Numbered from the stretch's first letter, positions 19,967 through 30,423 are shown. The stretch is 64,000 bases of DNA from Magnetovibrio sp. (GCA_002722175.1 PBKU01000019.1:1-64000), one strand, 5' to 3'. The notes: generated from the sequence alone by a model not told the origin. Numbers and translations: made by a program.

Positions 19967-20074
19967 GGATCAAACATTTAACCTATTAGACAGTATATCC
20001 TATCTTTTTCAAACTTAAATTACTGTTTGTAAATGAATTAGCAGGCTCGCCCTTTAGTTCAAGGTCAAAAGCAA

Positions 20075-20088
20075 TTTTTTTTTTTTTT
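20075..20088. repeat. 14-base T homopolymer flanked by AAGGTCA repeats
   Basis: An uninterrupted run of 14 T lies between the Gld-type ATPase and the old-yellow-enzyme gene. It is flanked by two direct copies of AAGGTCA (20061-20067 and 20089-20095). No stable hairpin precedes it on either strand, so a terminator is not supported. Such a tract is prone to length variation. Confidence 0.5.
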
Positions 20089-20135
20089 AAGGTCAGCACT
20101 ACCTATCTCGTAGGTGGTTTCAAGGAAAAACAATC

Positions 20136-21257
20136 TTACTTCACCTTCTTGGGCGGATTGGATGGTATAGGCAACCCTTGGAGTGAGGGATGACAGCGCA
20201 TGTACTGCGGGGGGTAGGCAGCTTCCGCATTCAGTTCTTGGGCTGCATGCCATACCCAGCGAGGATCATATAATGCCCCGCGCGCTATTGCAATAAGATC
20301 AGCTTGCCCGCAAGATAAAATTGTTTCTGCTTGGATTGCTGTCGTGATTTTTCCCACTGCAATTATTGGAATTTTACAATGTTCCCGGACCTTTGTCGCA
20401 AAACCTACTTGGTAGCCTGGCCCCGCCACAATATCGGCATCAGGTACGTTCCCTCCACTAGAAATGGTGATGAAATCGCACCCATGTTTTTCTAACTCTT
20501 TAGACAAGTAACAGGTATCGTCTACCGACCAACCGCCATTTTTCCAGTCTGTTGCATTTACTCTAATGCCAAGCGGCAAAGATTCTGGCCAAGCCTCCCT
20601 AACTGCCGAAAATACCTCAATTGGAAAACGTATCCTGTTCTTTAATGAGCCACCATATGCGTCAGCCCTCATGTTTGACAGCGGCGAAAGAAATTCTGAT
20701 AGCAAATAACCATGCGCCCCATGTATTTCACATACTTTTATTCCAGCCCTCTCGGCTCTCTTAGCTGCCTGCACAAACGCATCAATTACCTGCCTCATAT
20801 CGGAAGTTGTCATTTCTCGTGGAACATGCCATCCCTCACTAAACGGGACTGCCGAAGGGGCAAATGTTTCCCATGCGCCTCCCTCAGATGTTAAGGGCGC
20901 TCCACCGTTCCACGGCTCTGCCGCAGAACCTTTACGTCCTGCATGTGCTAATTGAATGCCTAATACCGAATGGCCATAGCTATTGCAAAAATCAACAACA
21001 CGCTTTATTGCAAGTTCTGTTTTTTCATCCCAAAGACCTGGACAGCCGGGTGAAATGCGCCCACGAGGTTCGACGCCTGTTGCTTCCATAAAAATAAGTC
21101 CTGGACCCGAAATAGAAAAACAGCCTAAGTGCATTAGATGCCAATCGCCAATTACACCATCAACCGCACTATACTGGCACATTGGTGATACTACGACACG
21201 ATTTTCAAGTGTTACATCACGCAACTGTATTTTAGAAAAAAGTCTGCTATCTGACAC
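20136..21257 (-). CDS. NADH:flavin oxidoreductase, old yellow enzyme family (YqjM-like)
   Basis: 373-residue FMN TIM barrel. It starts with the family pattern LFSKIQLRDVTLENRVVVSPMCQYSA, where the Cys is the YqjM-class redox-tuning residue, and has EIHGAHGYLLSEFLSPLSN and YGGSLKNRIRF. Members reduce activated C=C bonds (enoates, maleimides) with NAD(P)H. Proteins annotated in this class also take part in degrading amines or aromatic compounds, but nothing here fixes the substrate. GTG start with AAGGA seven to eleven bases upstream. Confidence 0.9.
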   Translation of the reverse strand: MSDSRLFSKIQLRDVTLENRVVVSPMCQYSAVDGVIGDWHLMHLGCFSISGPGLIFMEATGVEPRGRISPGCPGLWDEKTELAIKRVVDFCNSYGHSVLGIQLAHAGRKGSAAEPWNGGAPLTSEGGAWETFAPSAVPFSEGWHVPREMTTSDMRQVIDAFVQAAKRAERAGIKVCEIHGAHGYLLSEFLSPLSNMRADAYGGSLKNRIRFPIEVFSAVREAWPESLPLGIRVNATDWKNGGWSVDDTCYLSKELEKHGCDFITISSGGNVPDADIVAGPGYQVGFATKVREHCKIPIIAVGKITTAIQAETILSCGQADLIAIARGALYDPRWVWHAAQELNAEAAYPPQYMRCHPSLQGLPIPSNPPKKVK

Positions 21258-21412
21258 AAAACTCGTCCTTATTTCTTTGTTTGATCCGGAGCATATTGGG
21301 TTAACATAGAGGGTGGTATAAAGAAAGCCCTGTTTAAATCAATCCTAGATTTCCACATTATTGGGCTTATCTGTGGTATATCATAAATCTTTAATACGTA
21401 GGCAAATATTAA

Positions 21413-21889
21413 ATGGTTGCAGAAAAACAAAAATATTTACTGATTGTAGCGCACGCACCATCTGAAAATACGCTTTTGATGCGTGATAGGGTGGTAAAAG
21501 GAGCAGCCACCTCTAATACTGATCGAGTAATTGTCAACTGCTCATCACCTTTCGATGCAACTCCAATAGAAGTGAAGCAAGCTGACGGGATTATTCTTGG
21601 CACCACAGAAAATCTCGGATACATGAGTGGGGCTTTAAAGGATTTTTTTGATCGAGTATACTACCCATGCTTAGACCACACGCAGGGAATACCATACGTC
21701 TTATATATACGGGCGGGTCATGATGGCACCGGAACAAAACGTGCGGTTGAAAAAATAACTACTGGATTAAAGTGGAAGGTTGTAAATTCTCCACTAATTT
21801 GCCGAGGTGAATGGCAAGACAGTTTCCTGACCGAATGCGAGGAATTAGGTGCATTAATGGCGACCGGAATCGACGCAGGTATCTTTTGA
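21413..21889 (+). CDS. Flavodoxin-fold NAD(P)H-dependent oxidoreductase
   Basis: 158 residues with a flavodoxin-like fold: a first strand LLIVAHAPSENT, the FMN-contacting IILGTTENLGYMSGALKDFFDRVYYP stretch, and GHDGTGTKRA. This resembles NADPH-dependent FMN reductases and small quinone reductases. It is a single gene between an OYE gene and a convergent SDR gene. No partner monooxygenase is directly adjacent; a role supplying reduced flavin is possible but unproven. Confidence 0.75.
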   Translation: MVAEKQKYLLIVAHAPSENTLLMRDRVVKGAATSNTDRVIVNCSSPFDATPIEVKQADGIILGTTENLGYMSGALKDFFDRVYYPCLDHTQGIPYVLYIRAGHDGTGTKRAVEKITTGLKWKVVNSPLICRGEWQDSFLTECEELGALMATGIDAGIF

Positions 21890-21969
21890 TAATTATGTTT
21901 TTCCACCCTCAGGTTTTAGGACAATACATTAATATATTCTTTTCAACATGCCCGATTCCAAACGATTTT

Positions 21970-22746
21970 TTACTTCGCCGTATACCCTCCATCGACGGGA
22001 ATTATCTGTCCAGTTATATACTGCGAACTATGAGAAGCTAAAAACACTGTGATTCCATCAAGGTCCTCAAGTCTTCCATTGCGACCTATAGCCGTCATAC
22101 TAGCATGATGATCAGCTATTTGAGAATCGCTAAAAACAGGTGCCGTCAGATCTGTTGGGAAAAAACCCGGAGCAATTGCGTTTACACAAATATCATTTGC
22201 GGACCAAGTTTCCGCCATAGCACGGGTCAACTGAGCTACACCTCCCTTAGAGGCTCCATAAGCCATTCCATTTGAGAAAGCTCGAAAAGATTGCATCGAC
22301 GCTATGTTAATAATTCTACCGTTTCCCTTCTTCTTCATTCCAGGCACAAACCCCTGAGCCAAAAAAAATGGAACAGACAAATTAATCATCAAAGTCTTGT
22401 TCCAACTCTCCCACGAAATTTTTTCAGCTGGTTCCCGAAAATTAACGCCAGCTGCATTTATTAAGATGTCCGGGGACCCAAATGGTTTTTTACCTTCTTC
22501 AAGCAGCAGGTCAATTGCTGACAATTTGGTGAGATCAGCCAAACAAGTAGCAGCATTTCCTCCTTCCGTAATTACATCCTGCGCCACTCCATCTAACAAT
22601 TCTTGCCGCCGGGCAACTAAAATCACACTAGCTCCTGCTAAAGCCAAGATTTTAGACATATGACAACCTATTCCTGACGATGCTCCCGTGACTAAGGCGA
22701 CCCGACCATCTAGGCAGAACAAATCTTGAATGACCTGATTTCTCAA
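21970..22746 (-). CDS. Short-chain dehydrogenase/reductase
   Basis: 258 residues, classical SDR: cofactor motif TGASSGIG (20-27), NAAG (97-100), and catalytic Ser150, Tyr163 and Lys167 (YGASK). The C terminus ends with TGQIIPVDGGYTAK as in many FabG/gluconate 5-dehydrogenase-like enzymes. It lies 10 bases after the histidinol-dehydrogenase-like gene on the same strand, so the two probably oxidise successive positions of one polyol-like substrate. The start is TTG with AAGGA seven bases ahead. Confidence 0.88.
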   Translation of the reverse strand: MRNQVIQDLFCLDGRVALVTGASSGIGCHMSKILALAGASVILVARRQELLDGVAQDVITEGGNAATCLADLTKLSAIDLLLEEGKKPFGSPDILINAAGVNFREPAEKISWESWNKTLMINLSVPFFLAQGFVPGMKKKGNGRIINIASMQSFRAFSNGMAYGASKGGVAQLTRAMAETWSANDICVNAIAPGFFPTDLTAPVFSDSQIADHHASMTAIGRNGRLEDLDGITVFLASHSSQYITGQIIPVDGGYTAK

Positions 22747-22756
22747 AAATTAATCC

Positions 22757-24061
22757 TTACGGGTCTAACCTGAAGGTTTCGTTTGGAAAATATTTTAATA
22801 AACGCACATCCCCTGTCCGCGCATGCGCCTCCATACCTTCAAGCCGAGATACTCTTGCTGTAATAGCTGCCACCTCTTTATTTGCACCCTCCGTCATTCT
22901 TTGGGTTGTTACTATTTTAATAAATTTGTGAACAGATAGACCGCCCGTATAATGGCTTGCCCTCTTTGTAGGAAGAATATGATTTGTCCCTGAGCATTTA
23001 TCACCAAACGCAACCGTAGTCTGCTCCCCTATAAAAAGCGAACCATAATTTCTTAACCTTGAAACATACCAATCCAGATTTCTGGTATGAAGTTCAAGAT
23101 GCTCAGGACCGTACGCATCACTGATCTGTGCAGCTTCTTCATCATTCTCACAAAGAATAATCTCACCATAATCCCGCCACGCCGCATCGGCTGCATTTCG
23201 CTGCAATTCTGGCAATAAGTTGATTAGCGCTTGCATCTGGCCCTCTACTTTTTTGGCTAACTCACTACTAGTAGTAACCAACCATACAGGTGAATCGGGA
23301 CCATGTTCTGCCTGCCCCACCAAATCAACCGCTACAATCTTCGAATCCGCGGTTTCATCAGCAATAATTAAAATTTCCGTTGGCCCAGCAAAAAGGTCTA
23401 TACCTGCACGCCCATACAAGGCTCTTTTTGCTTCGGCAACATACTTATTGCCAGGGCCAACCAAAATATCGGCTTTAGAACCAGTGAATAGACCAAACGC
23501 CATTGATGCTATTCCTTGTACACCCCCAATTGCTAGAATATTATCAGCACCACATAAATTCATTGTATAAAGAATTGCAGGATGAATTCCATCATACTTT
23601 TTATGCGGTGTCGAACACGCTATCACTTTTTCAACACCTGCGACTTTTGCCGTAGTAATACTCATAATTGCTGAAGCCACATGTGCATAACGACCACCAG
23701 GCACATAGCAACCCGCCGTGCTAACAGGAATTAGCTTCTGGCCTGCCCAAAGTCCTGGCGACAGCTCAATTTCAAATTCAGTTATACTTTCTTTTTGTTT
23801 TGCGGCAAAATCACGAACGCGGTCATGAGCAAAATTCAAATCATCTTTCAATTGCTGGGGCACCTGCTCGGCAGCATGAGCAATTACCTCTTCAGAAACA
23901 ATAATTTCACCGCTATAGTTGTCTAAACTTTTTCCGTAACTTCGTGCAACTTCTTCTCCCCCTCCTTCAATCTTTTTCAACATCTCAGAAACCGTCTTAC
24001 GAGTGTTGACTTCATCACTCGAGGATGTTTTTTCAGCCTTTTTTATAAATTTTATCGCCAT
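22757..24061 (-). CDS. Histidinol dehydrogenase-like enzyme, HpsN-type subgroup
   Basis: 434 residues of the HisD family, which oxidises a primary alcohol to a carboxylate with NAD and zinc. Expected zinc ligands and catalytic residues are present: Gln250, His253, Glu320-His321, Asp354 and His413. The surrounding blocks FGDKCSGTNHILPT and YTGGLSVHKFIK resemble the paralogues that act on 2,3-dihydroxypropane-1-sulfonate (HpsN) or other alcohols rather than true HisD. No other his gene is nearby, and an SDR gene follows at 10 bases, as in sulfonate-diol clusters. Substrate is therefore inferred only. Confidence 0.8.
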   Translation of the reverse strand: MAIKFIKKAEKTSSSDEVNTRKTVSEMLKKIEGGGEEVARSYGKSLDNYSGEIIVSEEVIAHAAEQVPQQLKDDLNFAHDRVRDFAAKQKESITEFEIELSPGLWAGQKLIPVSTAGCYVPGGRYAHVASAIMSITTAKVAGVEKVIACSTPHKKYDGIHPAILYTMNLCGADNILAIGGVQGIASMAFGLFTGSKADILVGPGNKYVAEAKRALYGRAGIDLFAGPTEILIIADETADSKIVAVDLVGQAEHGPDSPVWLVTTSSELAKKVEGQMQALINLLPELQRNAADAAWRDYGEIILCENDEEAAQISDAYGPEHLELHTRNLDWYVSRLRNYGSLFIGEQTTVAFGDKCSGTNHILPTKRASHYTGGLSVHKFIKIVTTQRMTEGANKEVAAITARVSRLEGMEAHARTGDVRLLKYFPNETFRLDP

Positions 24062-24310
24062 ACTACTTCCTTATTAAACAAATGAATTATTAAACTATTG
24101 AACCGATCAACTTTCAATTATAGATATTGTGTTCAACACCAGATTAATTATTAAAATGCGATTGATTTTGAATCACTGTAATTTAATTTCTTAGGCTCAA
24201 CACGGAGAATTCGTCAAAAAACGCCAACATTCATTTAAAAAATAATGTGTGAATATCACTCGTATCCTCGCTTTAATGAAGTATGCACGCAAGAATAAAA
24301 AGGACGCTTA

Positions 24311-25948
24311 GTGAAAAACTCCAAACAACCATCACTTGGTTCTGCTTACGATTTTATAATAATCGGTGGTGGATCCGCCGGCTGTGTACTTGCAAACCGC
24401 TTATCTGAGCCCCCCCGATCACGTGTTCTATTGCTAGAAGCAGGTGGACGAGATTTGAACCCATGGATTCATATTCCAGTGGGTTATTTTAAGACACTTC
24501 ACAATCCCCGCTTTGATTGGTGCTACAAAACGGACCCTGAACCAACACTTAATGGGCGGTCAATTGACTGGCCTCGAGGTAAAGTGCTCGGAGGTTCTAG
24601 CTCAATAAATGGCCTGTTGTATGTGCGAGGACAACGTGAGGATTACGATCACTGGCAAAAACTTGGGAACTCAGGCTGGTCATTTGATAGTATATTACCT
24701 TATTTTATTCGAGCCGAAAATGAGGAGTCCCCAAAAGCTGGCTATTATGGAAAGAACGGCCCCTTAAGTATCAGCAATATGCAATTCCGACGCAAAATTT
24801 CTGATGCTTTTATTGAAGCTGCTGTAGAGCTCGGCATCCCAGAAGTTAATTATTTTGACGCGAAAGAACAGGAAGGTGCTGGTTATTTTCAGCTAAATAC
24901 AAAGAAAGGCCGTCGTCACTCAACTGCCAGGGCATACCTAAGTCCTGTTAGCAAAAGGAAAAATCTAGATATATATACAAATTGCAATGTTAGCAGAATA
25001 ATATTTAAGAATAATGGAACTCTAGAAGCATCCGATGTTGTATATCATGATCAAAATCAAGAAAAAATAGTAAGGCTTAAACTGGGCGGTGAAATCATCC
25101 TTGCAGCAGGGGCCATTGGATCTCCGCAGATTCTACAGTTATCTGGTGTGGGTCCCGGGGCTTTGCTAAACAAGCTAGATATTCCAGTCTACAAGGAATT
25201 ATCAGGAGTTGGCAAAAATTTACAGGACCACCTTCAAATAAGATTAATTCACGAGGTCAATGTACCGACACTTAATGATGAAATTAACAACCTACTTAAA
25301 CGTGCATGGATTGGTATCCAATATGCAATAAGCAGAGGAGGCCCCATGAGTATGGGAGCTAGTCAGGTTTGTATCTTTACTAAGACCTCCCCCGATCTGA
25401 AGACGCCTGATATACAATTTCATTTTCAACCTCTAAGTGCAGACAAGCCAGGTCTCAGAATGCACTCTTTTTCTGGGATTACATCATCCGTTTGTCAACT
25501 TCGACCCGAGAGTAGAGGACAGATACAGATAAAATCACCATATTTTAGGGATTACCCATCAATTCAACCAAATTACTTATCCGCAAAGCATGATCAGCTC
25601 ACTGCAATTTCCAGTATGCGTTATGCTCGAAAACTTATAAGAACCAATGCTTTATCAAAATTTGTTGTGCGTGAAGTAACACCTGGAAACGCCGCTGAAA
25701 GTGACGAGGAGTTACTCAAAGCAGCCCAAAATATCTCACAAACGATCTATCACCCAACCGGTACGTGTAAAATGGGAAATGATGATTCATCAGTAGTAGA
25801 TAATCGTCTAAAGGTACACGAGACAAAATCGCTTCGAATCGTTGATGCGTCAATTATGCCTACTATTACATCTGGCAATACGAACGCCCCAACTATAATG
25901 ATAGCTGAAAAGGCTGCTGATATGATCCTTGAAGATAGAAAATTCTAG
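24311..25948 (+). CDS. GMC-family FAD oxidoreductase (choline/alcohol dehydrogenase-like)
   Basis: 545 residues. FAD-binding [15 protein letters not shown] (about 18-32), the GMC signature [15 protein letters not shown] (about 96-110), and the C-terminal active-site block [10 protein letters not shown] with [17 protein letters not shown]. Such enzymes oxidise alcohols, for example choline to betaine aldehyde (BetA). The GTG start follows AAAAAGGA. It is monocistronic; with the aldehyde dehydrogenase at 33.7 kb it could form an alcohol-to-acid route, but no direct link is visible. Confidence 0.9.
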   Translation: MKNSKQPSLGSAYDFIIIGGGSAGCVLANRLSEPPRSRVLLLEAGGRDLNPWIHIPVGYFKTLHNPRFDWCYKTDPEPTLNGRSIDWPRGKVLGGSSSINGLLYVRGQREDYDHWQKLGNSGWSFDSILPYFIRAENEESPKAGYYGKNGPLSISNMQFRRKISDAFIEAAVELGIPEVNYFDAKEQEGAGYFQLNTKKGRRHSTARAYLSPVSKRKNLDIYTNCNVSRIIFKNNGTLEASDVVYHDQNQEKIVRLKLGGEIILAAGAIGSPQILQLSGVGPGALLNKLDIPVYKELSGVGKNLQDHLQIRLIHEVNVPTLNDEINNLLKRAWIGIQYAISRGGPMSMGASQVCIFTKTSPDLKTPDIQFHFQPLSADKPGLRMHSFSGITSSVCQLRPESRGQIQIKSPYFRDYPSIQPNYLSAKHDQLTAISSMRYARKLIRTNALSKFVVREVTPGNAAESDEELLKAAQNISQTIYHPTGTCKMGNDDSSVVDNRLKVHETKSLRIVDASIMPTITSGNTNAPTIMIAEKAADMILEDRKF

Positions 25949-26133
25949 ACCTCGTAGCCTCCCTCTGCTGAACGGTTGGCTAGAAACTTGTTCTTAGTCC
26001 CCCACCCTTCGTTTAATACATAACTTGAAAAAAATTACAGATCACCACTGCAAAAAAAAGCACCTACCCCTGTTACCATTCCCCAACTGCTTTCGCAGCG
26101 TATTGTAAGAGCCCTTTAATAATTAACTTTGCC

Positions 26134-27171
26134 TTAGTCAAAGGCAGGCATGACTTCGTTAATAAAGAGATCTAGGGACTTCTTTTGTTCTTTTAGCCCC
26201 AGTCCAAGGCTCGCATAGTAGATGAAGTGATCAACCCCTATCGCCTCGTAAAGACGAAGTTTCCTAATTGCTTCTTCCGGTGTCCCAAATAACAGATTCT
26301 CTTTAAGCATTTGTGAATCATATTCATCACGATTCTCTAATTCAGAAAACTCGATCTCCCTTGGAAAACCTTTTTCAACATCGCCCAGATTCTTAAAGAG
26401 GTTTTCAAATTGTCCTAGTTGTCGCATTGCAGCCTTTACTGGCACTTCAGAATCTTCCTCACGTTCATAAATCACCGTGTGCCGCATAGAAGCAAAGATA
26501 GGCCGTGATTTTCCAGGATTTTCTTGAAGGGCCGTATCTAAACGCTGCTTATAGATCTCAACCTCAGACATTGGTCTCGTCAGCGGCCACGACATAATAT
26601 TACAGTCGTTTTTAACTGCATAATCATAAGTTATGGGTGCACGGGCAGCGACCCAGATCGGGGGATGCGGTTGTTGCAAGGGTTTCGGAACCGAGGTCGC
26701 TGTAGGAAATGACCAAAAGTCGCCATCATGGGCATAATCCCCTTGCCAAAGTGCTTTTACTGCAGGAAGCATTTCCTGCATATATTTATAACCGTCCGAT
26801 TGCTTCAAGCCTGGATGCATAATATCAAATTCGCGCTGATAGGCACCCGAACCAATTCCGAATTCAAGTCTTCCGCCACTATATAAATCAAGAAGAGCTG
26901 CTTCCCCAGCCACATTGACGGGATGCCAATAGGGAGCAACTACAACGCCTGTCCCAAGCCGTATATCTGACGTATGGGCTGCCCACCATGTAAGAATCTG
27001 AAATGGATTTGGTGCTATCGTCATTTCGAGCGCATGATGTTCTGCTGCCCAGACAATTACAAAGCCACCTTCATCCGCCATCTGCACCATTTTCAAAGTA
27101 TGGCGTTCCACATCTTTCATCTGAATGTCAGATGTTATTCGTTCCATGTTAATAGCAAGTTGAAACTTCAT
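26134..27171 (-). CDS. LLM-class flavin-dependent oxidoreductase (bacterial luciferase-like)
   Basis: 345-residue luciferase-like TIM barrel: EHHALEMTIAPNPFQIL near residue 45, IRLGTGVVVAPYWHPVNVAGEAALLD, the GRLEFGIGSGAYQREFD motif and PPIWVAARAP. Members are FMNH2-dependent monooxygenases or F420/FMN dehydrogenases. The GAGGA site sits six bases before the ATG. It stands alone and divergent from the carnitine-type cluster. The substrate cannot be assigned; the small flavin reductase at 21.4 kb might supply reduced flavin. Confidence 0.87.
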   Translation of the reverse strand: MKFQLAINMERITSDIQMKDVERHTLKMVQMADEGGFVIVWAAEHHALEMTIAPNPFQILTWWAAHTSDIRLGTGVVVAPYWHPVNVAGEAALLDLYSGGRLEFGIGSGAYQREFDIMHPGLKQSDGYKYMQEMLPAVKALWQGDYAHDGDFWSFPTATSVPKPLQQPHPPIWVAARAPITYDYAVKNDCNIMSWPLTRPMSEVEIYKQRLDTALQENPGKSRPIFASMRHTVIYEREEDSEVPVKAAMRQLGQFENLFKNLGDVEKGFPREIEFSELENRDEYDSQMLKENLLFGTPEEAIRKLRLYEAIGVDHFIYYASLGLGLKEQKKSLDLFINEVMPAFD

Positions 27172-27409
27172 TTTTCCTCAAAAAAAAACAATTCCAAATA
27201 TCACTTTTGTTAATGTTTCAGAATACCGGTAAATTTAATTTAATCGCTGTTCCTAAAAAATTACTAACCTTGACCTTGGACACCTTGCAGATCCAGATCT
27301 GCTTAATAATTAATAATATCTATGCCAAATTTGTAAATCGAAATTTTTAAACCGATTTCTTTCAAAACATTAATGGCTACAGCTAAGACACCGGTTCAAT
27401 TTGCTTTTA

Positions 27410-27439
27410 TTGAAAATAATAAGATAATAAACATATAAT
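27410..27439 (+). promoter_or_regulatory. Candidate sigma-70 promoter of the carnitine-type cluster
   Basis: In the 309-base AT-rich gap between the divergent LLM and CaiD-like genes, TTGAAA (27410-27415) and TATAAT (27434-27439) are separated by 18 bases, close to consensus, and end 41 bases before the TTG start of the CaiD-like gene. The remainder of the gap shows no recognisable operator or RNA element. Confidence 0.5.
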
Positions 27440-27480
27440 TTTGTAACATTAATTCTTCAGTTGAACGTGGGTGAACAACA

Positions 27481-28284
27481 TTGACCAAACATATTGAAAT
27501 TAAGCGTATAGATTCAGTGCTTGAAGTAACACTCAATAAACCCAAAGTAAACGCCATAGACGAACAAATGAGTCGCGAACTAGGGCAAGCATTTATGACG
27601 TTTAGAGATGATAATGATTTGCGAGTCGCAATCTTGACTGCGGAAGGAGATCGAATTTTTTCAGCCGGTTGGGACCTAAAATCACTGGATTCCGGAGATG
27701 CTAAGCTTGATCAATGGTGGGAAAATGGTGATTACGGTTATGGGGGATTTGCAGGGCTCACTGAAAATTGGGACCTGAACAAACCAGTTATTGCCGCCCT
27801 AAACGGTCTGGCAATTGGAGGAGGATTTGAACTTGCCATGGCTTGTGATTTAATCATAGCTTCTGAACATGTTGAATTTGGCCTACCCGAAATGCCTCTT
27901 GGAATGATTCCAGATGCAGGTGCCATTCAACGACTGCCTAGACGTATTCCATACAATATAGCGATGGAAATGTTTTTAATGGGACGAAGAATGGGGGCCA
28001 AGGAGGCAGAACGCTATGGTCTTATCAACAAAGTAGTTAAGAAAGAAGAGTTATTGACTTTGGCCCGCAACTGGGCAAACCAACTATCGGAAGCAGCCCC
28101 CCTTGCACTTCAAACTGTTAAGGAAGTTTTGCGAAAGATCGAGTGCCTTCAACTTGAAAATACCTTTGATACGATGCGCACTGGTAATTTGCCAGTATAT
28201 CGCGCAATGCTGAAATCAGAAGATGCTGCAGAAGGTGTGAGGGCGTTCGTCGAAAAGCGAAAACCAGTTTTTAAAGGTCGATAA
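27481..28284 (+). CDS. caiD: Crotonobetainyl-CoA hydratase-like enoyl-CoA hydratase (CaiD)
   Basis: 267-residue crotonase. It follows the CaiD pattern closely: LNKPKVNAID near the N terminus, FSAGWDLKSL, GGFAGLTENWDLNKPVIAALNG, GGGFELAMACD (oxyanion hole), and a carboxy-terminal FVEKRKPVFKGR. CaiD hydrates crotonobetainyl-CoA to L-carnitinyl-CoA. The following genes for carnitine dehydrogenase and 3-dehydrocarnitine cleavage support that role. It starts at TTG; no in-frame ATG lies near the N-terminal motif. First gene of the plus-strand cluster, 16 bases before the dehydrogenase gene. Confidence 0.83.
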   Translation: MTKHIEIKRIDSVLEVTLNKPKVNAIDEQMSRELGQAFMTFRDDNDLRVAILTAEGDRIFSAGWDLKSLDSGDAKLDQWWENGDYGYGGFAGLTENWDLNKPVIAALNGLAIGGGFELAMACDLIIASEHVEFGLPEMPLGMIPDAGAIQRLPRRIPYNIAMEMFLMGRRMGAKEAERYGLINKVVKKEELLTLARNWANQLSEAAPLALQTVKEVLRKIECLQLENTFDTMRTGNLPVYRAMLKSEDAAEGVRAFVEKRKPVFKGR

Positions 28285-28300
28285 GAGGCATACGTCTAAG

Positions 28301-29254
28301 ATGTTAGTAGCACCTGATAAAGTAAAGTCAATTGCTAGTATTGGCGGAGGACCAATAGGTGCAGGATGGACTGCAAGCTTTTTAGCCCACGGGTACAATG
28401 TAGTTAGCTACCTACATGACCCAGCTGAAGAAAAGGCGTTTCGCCAGTTTCTCTCAACGGCCTGGACTAGCCTAAATGCTCTTGGGTTTTCGGAACATGG
28501 GTCCTTAGATGGGCTGACCATAACATTTAAGCTCACTGATGCAGTTTCTAATTGTCATTTCATACAAGAAAGCGCCCCCGAACGTCTAGATATCAAACAA
28601 AGCCTCTACAGAACGCTCGGCGATATGGCCAACCCATTGATAGTTATTGCTTCCAGCACCTCCGGCCTCACGATGACAGATATCCAATTATACTGTAATA
28701 CTCCCGGGCGGACAGTGGTTGGTCATCCGTTCAATCCGCCTTACCTTCTACCCCTTGTTGAAATTACCGGAGGAAAGAACACCTCACCAGAAGCAATTTC
28801 CTGGGTCAAACACTTTTACGATATTGCTGGGAAAAAACCATTAGTATTAAAAAAAGAAATTCCAGGCTTCATTGCGACTAGGCTCCAAGAAGCCTTATGG
28901 AGAGAAGCTTTACATATGGTCGCTAATGGCGAAGCAACCCCTGAACAAATTGATCTCGCACTAATTAACGGCCCTGGCCCACGACTCGCGCTGATGGGGC
29001 AGTGTATGGCATTCCACGTTGCATGTGGCGAAGGAGGTATGGCGACCAACCTTGACCAGTTTGGCCCAAGCCTCAAATTACCTTGGTCAAGACTAGCCGC
29101 ACCCGAACTAACGCAGGAACTTCGTGATCGGATGGTTGATGGCTGCAATGCAATATCAGGGGGACAATCATATAGCGAGCTCGCAAAAAAACGTGACGAA
29201 GGCTTAGTTGCTATTTTAAGTGCCTTAAAAAACCATAGAACTATTTTCACGTAA
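28301..29254 (+). CDS. lcdH: L-carnitine dehydrogenase-like 3-hydroxyacyl dehydrogenase
   Basis: 317 residues of the 3-hydroxyacyl-CoA dehydrogenase superfamily: NAD loop IGGGPIGAGWTASFLAHGY (14-32), the ASSTSGL segment, VGHPFNPPYLLPLVEI with the catalytic His, and a helical C-terminal domain. This pattern is that of L-carnitine 3-dehydrogenase, which forms 3-dehydrocarnitine with NAD. In some bacteria it is fused to a betainyl-CoA thioesterase; here that domain is absent. Flanked by a CaiD-like hydratase and a BKACE, the exact neighbours expected in carnitine catabolism. Confidence 0.85.
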   Translation: MLVAPDKVKSIASIGGGPIGAGWTASFLAHGYNVVSYLHDPAEEKAFRQFLSTAWTSLNALGFSEHGSLDGLTITFKLTDAVSNCHFIQESAPERLDIKQSLYRTLGDMANPLIVIASSTSGLTMTDIQLYCNTPGRTVVGHPFNPPYLLPLVEITGGKNTSPEAISWVKHFYDIAGKKPLVLKKEIPGFIATRLQEALWREALHMVANGEATPEQIDLALINGPGPRLALMGQCMAFHVACGEGGMATNLDQFGPSLKLPWSRLAAPELTQELRDRMVDGCNAISGGQSYSELAKKRDEGLVAILSALKNHRTIFT

Positions 29255-29349
29255 TTATTGGATTAATTGCATTTGTAAATTTGCAGAACAATTGGCTGAC
29301 GGCTTTAAACTAAACGTTCTAATTAATCTAATGGCTTAGGAGGTGCATA

Positions 29350-30234
29350 ATGAATTTTGAAGTAATGGTCACATGTGCAGTTACAGGAGCAGGTGACACT
29401 GTCGAAAAAAACCCTAATGTGCCAGTTACTCCCCGTGACATAGCAGCTTCAGCTATTGACGCCGCAAAAGCGGGAGCTGCGATCGCCCATATACATGTTC
29501 GTGATCCCGAAACCGGAAAAGGTTCACGAGATCTAGAACTTTATAAAGAAGTTGTAGACCGGGTCCGCTCCAGTGGTACCGATGTGATTATTAATCTCAC
29601 CTCTGGAATGGGGGGCGACTGGGTTGTAAATGAAAAAGATCCATCGCTACCGGGAGCAGGGACCGATATGATAGGGCCATCAGAGCGCCTTGCACATATT
29701 AAAGACCTTCGTCCTGAAATTTGCAGTCTAGATTGTGGCACCATGAATTTTGGTAATGGAAATGAGATCTATATATCAACACCTCCGTACCTCAGAAAAA
29801 TGGCCGAGTTAACAAAAGAATGGGGTGTCAAACCCGAGCTTGAAGTGTTTGAGCTCGGTCATATCCGGTTCGCAAAACAAATGATCGCTGAAGATCTGAT
29901 CGCTTCACCCCCGATGTTTCAAATCTGTCTCGGCATTCCATGGGGTGCTGATCATAGTGTCGATTCTCTTAAGGTCATGAAGGATGAATTACCGTTGGAT
30001 GCTGAGTGGGCAGGGTTCGGTATTTCCCGAATGCAAATGCCTATGGCTGCGGCTGCAGTTGCCATGGGTGGGAATGTCCGAGTCGGTCTAGAAGACAATA
30101 TTTATCTGGAACGCGGCGTGCTAGCAACAAACGCCCAACTTGTAGAAAGATCAATCGAAATAATTACCAGGATGGGTGCAGATATTATGACTCCAACCCA
30201 AGCAAGAAAAAAACTGTGCTTAGCAGAATCATAA
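29350..30234 (+). CDS. Beta-keto acid cleavage enzyme (BKACE), probable 3-dehydrocarnitine cleavage
   Basis: 294 residues, DUF849/BKACE TIM barrel. Zinc ligands His47 and His49 (IAHIHVRD) and Glu248 (VGLEDN) are in place, as are NLTSGMGG and [14 protein letters not shown] enzymes combine a beta-keto acid with acetyl-CoA to give a new CoA ester and acetoacetate; with 3-dehydrocarnitine the products are betainyl-CoA and acetoacetate. An excellent AGGAGGTG ribosome-binding site precedes the ATG. Specificity is inferred from the adjacent carnitine dehydrogenase gene. Confidence 0.88.
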   Translation: MNFEVMVTCAVTGAGDTVEKNPNVPVTPRDIAASAIDAAKAGAAIAHIHVRDPETGKGSRDLELYKEVVDRVRSSGTDVIINLTSGMGGDWVVNEKDPSLPGAGTDMIGPSERLAHIKDLRPEICSLDCGTMNFGNGNEIYISTPPYLRKMAELTKEWGVKPELEVFELGHIRFAKQMIAEDLIASPPMFQICLGIPWGADHSVDSLKVMKDELPLDAEWAGFGISRMQMPMAAAAVAMGGNVRVGLEDNIYLERGVLATNAQLVERSIEIITRMGADIMTPTQARKKLCLAES

Positions 30235-30423
30235 TCTTTTCGAAAAAAAAATGGAGCACAATAAATCAAGCTAGCATCTTCATGCTTAATCACGCTATGT
30301 TTATGCAGCAAAAACCAATACTTCATAGTTATCCCGTTGTGTCTCATTAAATTTTTTTATACTTTTACTGTACCCATTGCGTTCAAGAATTTATTTCTAT
30401 CAATCCCTATAATGGAAGTTGCC

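Noticed and set aside
20075-20088. Rho-independent terminator at the T14 run
   Set aside because: No GC-rich hairpin precedes it on either strand.
22757-24061. True histidine biosynthesis HisD
   Set aside because: No other his genes nearby, and the motif blocks are closer to HisD paralogues acting on other alcohols.
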